Assembly: GCF_000142905.1 (NCBI RefSeq)
Contig: NW_013657657.1
Location: forward strand, 1-64,000
DNA from: Thecamonas trahens ATCC 50062
Lineage: Eukaryota; Apusozoa; Apusomonadida; Apusomonadidae
Direction of reading: 5' to 3'
Length of the DNA stretch: 64,000 bases
Below are positions 61,801 through 64,000 of this stretch, in pieces. How positions within the stretch are numbered: position 1 is the stretch's first letter; every line of letters starts with the position of its first letter. The notes under the pieces were generated by a model that was not told the origin of the DNA, ran no database searches, and worked only from the letters and a program-made list of their open reading frames with translations. Position numbers and translations under genes: made by a program.

Positions 61801-64000
61801 TTGACAAGCTGCTTGTGATCCGTGCGCTGCGGCCGGACCGGCTGCAGCGGGCAATGGTCCGGTTCACGCGGCGGAACCTCGGAGCGGCGTTTGTAGCCGA
61901 GACCGAGTTTATGGCCGAGTTTATGGCAACGGTGGAAGGCGCGTCGCCAACGGTCCCGATTCTGTACGAGAGCGAGGCGCGGCTGACGCTGACCGAGCTA
62001 GTGTCGATGGCTGCGCGGAAGTCGGACATGCCGTTGTCGCAAGTCCGCGTTGTGCACTTTGGCGCCGCGTTGCCGCAGCAAGAGTTTGGCGCTGCTGGCG
62101 ACGAAGATCTGCTGGATGCGGTGCGAAAGGCGGTGCGCAAGGCGCATCGGCGCGGGCACTGGCTGGTGCTGGAAAACGCACACGCGATGAACGCCTCGTG
62201 GTTTGCACACCTCCAACAGTGGCTCGCCAAGGGGCCACGCACCGGCCGGGCGCGTGTTTTTATCTCGTTTGAGCCCGTGGTCCGCCCGGGCGGCTCGCCG
62301 CGGATCCCGCTGCCCAAATGGCTTGTGCGTGAGGCGTTCAAGTTTGTGGCGCGCGAGGTCGGCTCGCTCCCGCAAGTGCTCGATCGGACGGTTGCGGCGG
62401 TGACGGCTTCGCAGTGGCAGGCTACCCCTGTGGTCATCGGCCTTGCGTACATCCACGCGGTGTTTGTCATGCGCGAGCGGTACTTGGCAGTGGGGTGGAA
62501 CGATGAGCACGCCTTTGCGCTCCGTGACTTTGTGTACGGTCTCTCGCTGCTACGAGCGGTGATGGAGTCGTCCGAAGCCGCTGACGTGCCGTACAAGCTG
62601 GTGCGGTATCTGGTGACGGAGATCGGGTACGGTGGGCTCATGCTCGACGAGCGCGACGAGCGGACGGTCAACGTGTACGCCGGGCGGGTACTCAAGGCCG
62701 ACCTCGATCCGACCTCGCTGCTAGTCACGGCGTCGGGGCTGGACGCCGAGACGGTGGCGAGTGCGGCGGCGAGCATGCCGATGCTCAGCCTCGAGTGGGC
62801 TCAGTTGTGGCGCGACGGGCAGCAAGCGCAGTGGTCGAGGCTCGCGAGGCCGAAGCCGAGCTGGAGCCCGGTACGAGCGAGAGCGGCGAGGCACAGCTGA
62901 GCCTTGTCTCGCGGGCCGGGCTCGAGCTCGGTGAGCTGGCCGAGATGGACGAGACGGTGCGGCGGCAGGCAGACGCGGCCGAGGCGCGGCAGCGGATCGA
63001 AACGATGCGGGTGCTGATGGAGTCACCGTCGGTGATGCGGTGGCGACTGTCGCAGACGGCGACGGTGGAGAACATGGTGCAGGACTTTCTCGAGCGGCTG
63101 CCGGGCCTGTTTGACCTGGCGGATGTGCTGGAGCGGCTGGAGGGCAAGCAGTCGCCGTTTGTCGACGCGTTTGTGCAAGAAGTCGACCGCGCCAACGGGG
63201 TCATCACCTCGCTCCGCTCATTCCTCGTTCTCCTCGACGCCGGCCTCCGGGCCGAAGTCGCGGTCTCGCCGGGCATGCAGTCGATGATGGAGGCACTGAC
63301 GGCCGGGAGCGTACCTGCGCTCTGGCAGGAGCTGTACATCTCGTCGCTGCGGCCGGTCAAGGGCTGGTTCGCCAACCTCCTCGCCCGCATTGCCATGCTC
63401 CGCGAGTGGGTGACGACGCTCACGCTTCCGGACGTGGTCGACCTCTCGCTCCTCTTTGCGCCGTGGTCGTACCTCTCTGCCATCAAGCAAGTGACGGCGC
63501 GGAAGAACCACTGGGACTATGACAAGCTGACGCTCAAGACCCGAGTCACCGGCCTCGCTGTCGACGGCATGATCCGTCTTCCCAAGGACGGCGTGCTCGT
63601 GACCGGCATGTGGCTCGAAGGCTGCGTGTGGGAGGAAGGCCGCGGCCTGGTGCTCTCGCGGAACCAGCCTGACTACGCGGCGCAGCTCTACACCTCGCAG
63701 TCGAAGCTCTCGGTTGTCCACGTGGTGGCGGTGCAGGAGGCCAAGCGCGGCCCTGCCCGCCGTGGCAAGCGCCACTTTCAGGCCTCTGGCGGCCCGGCGT
63801 GGGGCGAGATCGGCCCGGGCATGGCATCGGTCTTTGACGCCGACCACGACGTCGACGCCGAGGTCCTCGGCCCCGCCAAGCAGCAGGAAGTCGCCGACAA
63901 GCAGTACGAGTGCCCAGTCTACATCTCGCAAGAGCGCGGGACCTCGTACCTCTTCACCTCGCTCCTCGAGACCGACGAGAGCGTGCACGAGTGTGTCGAG
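43877..64000 (+). CDS. Divergent dynein heavy chain, 3' end beyond the window (three frame breaks)
   Basis: About 6700 residues are visible. The DHC_N1 tail is clear (KEKLHMLETAIVMWSKQIK near residue 232; LIWKHSKYYHDPDANW). Linker: PSEYKKLAWCRTELTRLKTL near 1540, AIRDRHWKAVSRITG, and FPRLYLLAPGELLQLL near 2350. AAA1: Walker A GPHDTGKT at 2669, but Walker B reads WLLIDSLEV with no Glu. AAA2: GPTGVGKTT at 3105, WIVLDGDIAPEW. AAA3: GEPGVGKST at 3678, LYIDDMNMP. AAA4: the P-loop is degenerate (GEQAGFVT, nt about 57300). Antiparallel stalk coiled coils and a microtubule-binding tip lie at nt about 58330-59230. AAA5: ADALLAASFVTFAGQF, then a long SR-rich insertion. AAA6: GHWLVLENAHAMNASW. C-terminal domain: GVLVTGMWLEGCVWEEGRG and YECPVYIS. 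The frame changes near 56280-56330, 56900-57000 and 62790-62830. The last frame is open to 64000. Axonemal origin is likely but the class cannot be assigned. Confidence 0.87.
49120..50060 (+). other. Low-complexity insertion in the dynein linker
   Basis: Roughly 310 residues (about 1750-2061 of the dynein) interrupt the conserved linker between IASSWTSTLVAT and the helix pair resuming at LREALVDVRKLVEALV. It is Ala/Ser/Pro-rich, contains TPRTPRTPRTP, and then turns acidic (DPDDDDD, DADAESDVDDD). Confidence 0.7.
59814..59867 (+). repeat. Ser-Arg dipeptide tract coded inside dynein AAA5
   Basis: Nine consecutive SR dipeptides written as TCG-CGG-type codons (SRSRSRSRSRSRSRSRSR), followed by SHTRAQ and a Ser/Asp/Gly repeat (SSDGSDGSDGSESETDGSSD). 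The 6-bp periodicity is visible in DNA. The tract sits in an insertion of about 190 residues between the AAA5 strand VVLIDPAHSLVAFLKRLYDD and the next AAA5 block. Confidence 0.85.

Noticed and set aside
62831-62900. TGA at 62898-62900 as the true dynein stop
   Set aside because: Conserved dynein C-terminal sequence continues in another frame from 62831 to the window end.
60738-63988. Long minus-strand open frames across the dynein C-terminal half
   Set aside because: They are Arg/Ala/Ser/His-rich shadows opposite recognisable AAA5-AAA6 and C-terminal dynein sequence.
1-64000. tRNA, rRNA, CRISPR, transposon or virus-derived elements
   Set aside because: I saw no cloverleaf-type tRNA, rRNA-like tract, regularly spaced repeats, transposase or reverse-transcriptase motifs, or terminal inverted repeats. 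A tRNAscan or Infernal run would be needed to exclude small RNAs firmly.

Overview
This window is the left end of a eukaryotic nuclear chromosome. It opens with about 0.86 kb of telomeric CCCTAA repeats (TTAGGG type). A gene-poor C-rich subtelomere follows, and then from about 4 kb a compact, GC-rich array of protein genes on both strands. Intergenic spaces are mostly 0.1-0.9 kb and introns are few. The gene content (centriolar CEP135-like protein, IFT46, dynein heavy chain, retromer VPS29, VPS9/FYVE endosomal regulator, PAQR receptor, alkaline ceramidase, nibrin, PMS1, TDP2) fits a flagellated heterotrophic protist. GC-rich codon use and a tmcB-like membrane/STAND/TPR/DEP protein would suit an apusomonad such as Thecamonas, but that name is an inference and cannot be proved from the sequence alone.

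Layout. 1-923: telomere and a 21-bp junction repeat. 924-3965: subtelomere without supportable genes, containing a diverged duplicated C-rich block. 3966-10136 (-): giant membrane/STAND-like/TPR/DEP protein. 10538-11892 (+): CEP135-like. 12107-13395 (+): VPS29. 13552-14742 (+): Sel1-repeat protein. 14717-16879 (-): PH/PH/CH-like protein. 17597-18703 (+): perilipin-like 11-mer repeat protein. 18820-19071 (-): small membrane protein. 19806-21524 (-): F-BAR protein. 22311-23147 (+): alkaline ceramidase. 23294-25219 (-): E2 plus F-box fusion. 25407-26411 (-): TDP2. 26525-27484 (-): IFT46. 27485-28151: minisatellites and a 100-base assembly gap. 28152-29093 (-): NOXRED1/P5C-reductase-like. 29542-32043 (+): PMS1. 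32151-34257 (+): nibrin/NBS1. 34367-35245 (+): GNAT acetyltransferase. 35183-36097 (-): PAQR receptor. 37021-37908 (+): PP2C phosphatase. 37957-40795 (-): VPS9-coiled-coil-FYVE protein. 41155-42009 (-): Josephin deubiquitinase. 42149-43564 (-): polytopic membrane protein. 43877-64000 (+): a very divergent dynein heavy chain that runs off the window.

Themes. Cilium/centriole genes (CEP135-like, IFT46, dynein), DNA repair genes (TDP2, PMS1, NBS1), ubiquitin genes (E2/F-box, Josephin) and endosome/lipid genes (VPS29, VPS9-FYVE, F-BAR, ceramidase, perilipin-like) are interleaved without operon logic. Several genes carry single-base frame breaks where homology continues in another frame. A draft assembly with residual indels is the simplest explanation, although real pseudogenisation or frameshifting cannot be excluded. 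Start codons below are ATG; several open frames extend upstream only through GTG or TTG codons, which were not used.

The most unusual object is the dynein heavy chain. Its tail, linker, stalk and C-terminal region are recognisable, but AAA1 has lost the Walker B glutamate, AAA4 has lost its P-loop lysine, and long low-complexity insertions, including an SR-dipeptide tract, interrupt the motor.
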